A DNA stretch of 64,000 bases from Fasciola hepatica (Eukaryota > Platyhelminthes > Trematoda > Plagiorchiida > Fasciolidae), in the NCBI GenBank assembly GCA_948099385.1, contig CANUEZ040000206.1, forward strand, positions 744,001 to 808,000, given 5' to 3'. The notes below the pieces were generated by a model that saw nothing but the letters and a program-made list of their open reading frames with translations, was not told the origin of the DNA and did no database searches. The position numbers were made by a program, and so were the translations under genes. Of the stretch, positions 63,045 through 64,000 are shown in pieces; positions within the stretch are counted from its first letter, which is position 1, and the number at the start of each line of letters is the position of its first letter.

Positions 63045-63993
63045 CTATGCGTACTCGGTACTCCTATGCCCACTCGTCTTCTGACTTGTACACTCCGATG
63101 ATCTTTTATGTTCAATAGGATCTAATTTGAATCGTCTCGATTGTGAATGGATACTGTTGATTGGAGTGGCGACAAATGAATGAGAATTGTCATTTCTCGT
63201 AGTTATTCGTGTCTGTGTCACTGCTAACCCAACGAACAACGAGTTTGCATTTGCAAGCGCTCATCTCATATTCATAGTCAGTAAGTAGTATGTGAACGTG
63301 AGTGTGGACGACATTTTCGAGGAAGCACACGACCGGTTTGGCGGTTGTTGCCGCTCATCAGCCATGCGTACTCGGTACTCCTATGCCCACTCGTCTTCTG
63401 ACTTGTACACTCCGATGATCTTTTATGTTCAATAGGATCTAATTTGAATCGTCTCGATTGTGAATGGATACTGTTGATTGGAGTGGCGACAAATGAATGA
63501 GAATTGTCATTTCTCGTAGTTATTCGTGTCTGGGTCACTGCTAACCCAACGAACAACGAGTTTGCATTTGCAAGCGCTCATCTCATATTCATAGTCAGTA
63601 AGTAGTATGTGAACGTGTGTGGACGACATTTTCGGGGAAGCACACGACCGGTTTGGCGGTTGTTGCCGCTCATCAGCCATGCGTACTCGGTACTCCTATG
63701 CCCACTCGTCTTCTGACTTGTACACTCCGATGATCTTTTATGTTCAATAGGATCTAATTTGAATCGTCTCGATTGTGAATGGATACTGTTGATTGGAGTG
63801 GCGACAAATGAATGAGAATTGTCATTTCTCGTAGTTATTCGTGTCTGTGTCACTGCTAACCCATCGAACAACGAGTTTGCATTTGCAAGCGCTCATCTCA
63901 TATTCATAGTCAGTAAGTAGTATGTGAACGTGTGTGTGGACGACATTTTCGAGGAAGCACACGACCGGTTTGGCGGTTGTTGCCGCTCATCAC
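63045..63993. repeat. Run of three near-identical monomers
   Basis: Copies 63045, 63362 and 63677 all have an A box and TTGGAGTGGCG. The latter two start CCATGCG instead of CTATGCG. They differ at GTGAGTG (63045), GGGTC (63362) and CCCATCG (63677). Period-1 sharing like this, beside trimer and dimer zones, points to recent single-copy amplification. Confidence 0.75.
63362..63676. repeat. 315-bp monomer with one GT lost
   Basis: GAACGTGTGTGGACG replaces GAACGTGTGTGTGGACG near 63618, a dinucleotide contraction in the GT run. TTTCGGGG instead of TTTCGAGG lies just downstream. The initial CCATGCG removes a minus-strand TAG that ends the repeat open frames elsewhere. Confidence 0.9.
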
Positions 63994-64000
63994 CTATGCG

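Larger units (their letters stand above)
1..64000. repeat. 317-bp satellite DNA array, about 202 head-to-tail copies
   Basis: The same 317-bp sequence repeats without interruption from the first to the last base: a 281-bp partial copy, 201 complete copies from 282, and a 7-bp partial copy. Copy starts fall at 282 plus multiples of 317. Three small deletions (near 37911, 48665 and 63618) account exactly for the 5 bp lost over the whole window. Copies typically differ from one another at several scattered bases. There is no inversion, spacer, inserted element or unique sequence. Arrays of this size and monomer length are typical of eukaryotic heterochromatin, often centromeric or subtelomeric. 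A monomer near 0.3 kb is close to two nucleosome lengths, as in many satellites. I do not recognise the family, so the chromosomal role is inference only. Confidence 0.98.
60826..64000. repeat. Right-end sub-array
   Basis: There is no gene here. B boxes return at 60826, 61777 and 62411. TCATTATCATAG replaces TCATATTCATAG in the 60826 copy, a two-base change that keeps the length. The window ends 7 bp into a copy that reads CACCTATG instead of CAGCTATG at its boundary, a change also seen at the 47830 copy boundary. Confidence 0.8.

Noticed and set aside
63278..63871. Longer minus-strand frames of 92 and 97 codons at the right end
   Set aside because: They are longer only because CTATGCG became CCATGCG and removed the usual TAG. 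The GT contraction helps the second one. No coding evidence.
1..64000. CRISPR array
   Set aside because: Direct repeats of CRISPR are short with unrelated spacers. Here the whole 317 bp repeats with no variable spacers and no cas genes.
1..64000. Tandem 5S rRNA, tRNA or spliced-leader RNA gene cluster
   Set aside because: Such clusters can have units of this size, but I see no 5S-like sequence, tRNA fold or T-run terminator. CAGTAAGT (near 1467) resembles a splice donor and ACATTTTCG is only loosely like an Sm site. That is too weak for a call.
1..64000. Transposon or LTR remnants as the origin of the unit
   Set aside because: No terminal inverted repeats, target duplications, primer-binding site or coding remnant is visible in the monomer.

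Overview
The window is one uninterrupted tandem array of a 317-bp satellite monomer. There is no gene, RNA gene, transposon or unique sequence anywhere in it. All copies are head to tail in one orientation. Numbering the monomer from the C of the recurring CTATGCG, the window holds the last 281 bp of one copy, then 201 complete copies starting at 282, then 7 bp of another. Only three copies differ in length (315, 316 and 315 bp). The array runs off both ends, so its true size is unknown.

The source is most likely a eukaryote, because a 64-kb array of more than 200 copies of a roughly 0.3-kb monomer is typical of centromeric, subtelomeric or other heterochromatic satellite. The consensus monomer is about 44% GC by hand count (139 of 317). 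It carries 19 CpG dinucleotides, about 1.25 times expectation, so it is not CpG-depleted. That argues against a heavily CpG-methylated germline (vertebrate, most seed plants) and fits many invertebrates, fungi or protists. I do not recognise the monomer and do not name a species or family.

The copies are not interchangeable. A 10-bp hypervariable box (monomer offsets 62-71) has two main haplotypes, A and B, that differ at four linked positions, plus minor types. About a quarter of the copies carry B. Other recurrent variants (offset 172 T/G, 122 A/T, 105 T/C, 193 A/T, 284 A/G and more) combine with the box in many ways. Together they reveal higher-order organisation. Trimers (951 bp) dominate 1-9 kb, a degenerate hexamer (1,902 bp) spans 11.7-15.5 kb, and dimers (634 bp) occur at 28.8-30.1, 35.8-38.0 and 47.5-48.8 kb. 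A nested trimer inside a nine-copy (2,853-bp) duplication lies at 39.3-43.4 kb, another trimer at 56.1-58.0 kb, and the array ends with near-identical monomers. Marker frequencies shift from left to right. This fits repeated local unequal exchange plus short gene-conversion patches.

Within the monomer, offsets of roughly 196-317 and 1-14 are nearly invariant, while roughly 15-195 hold most of the variation. The conserved part contains several short palindromes and a GT run. The many 64-codon open frames on the minus strand are repeat artefacts: they start at TTG, are broken by stops in many copies, and vary mainly at amino-acid-changing positions.
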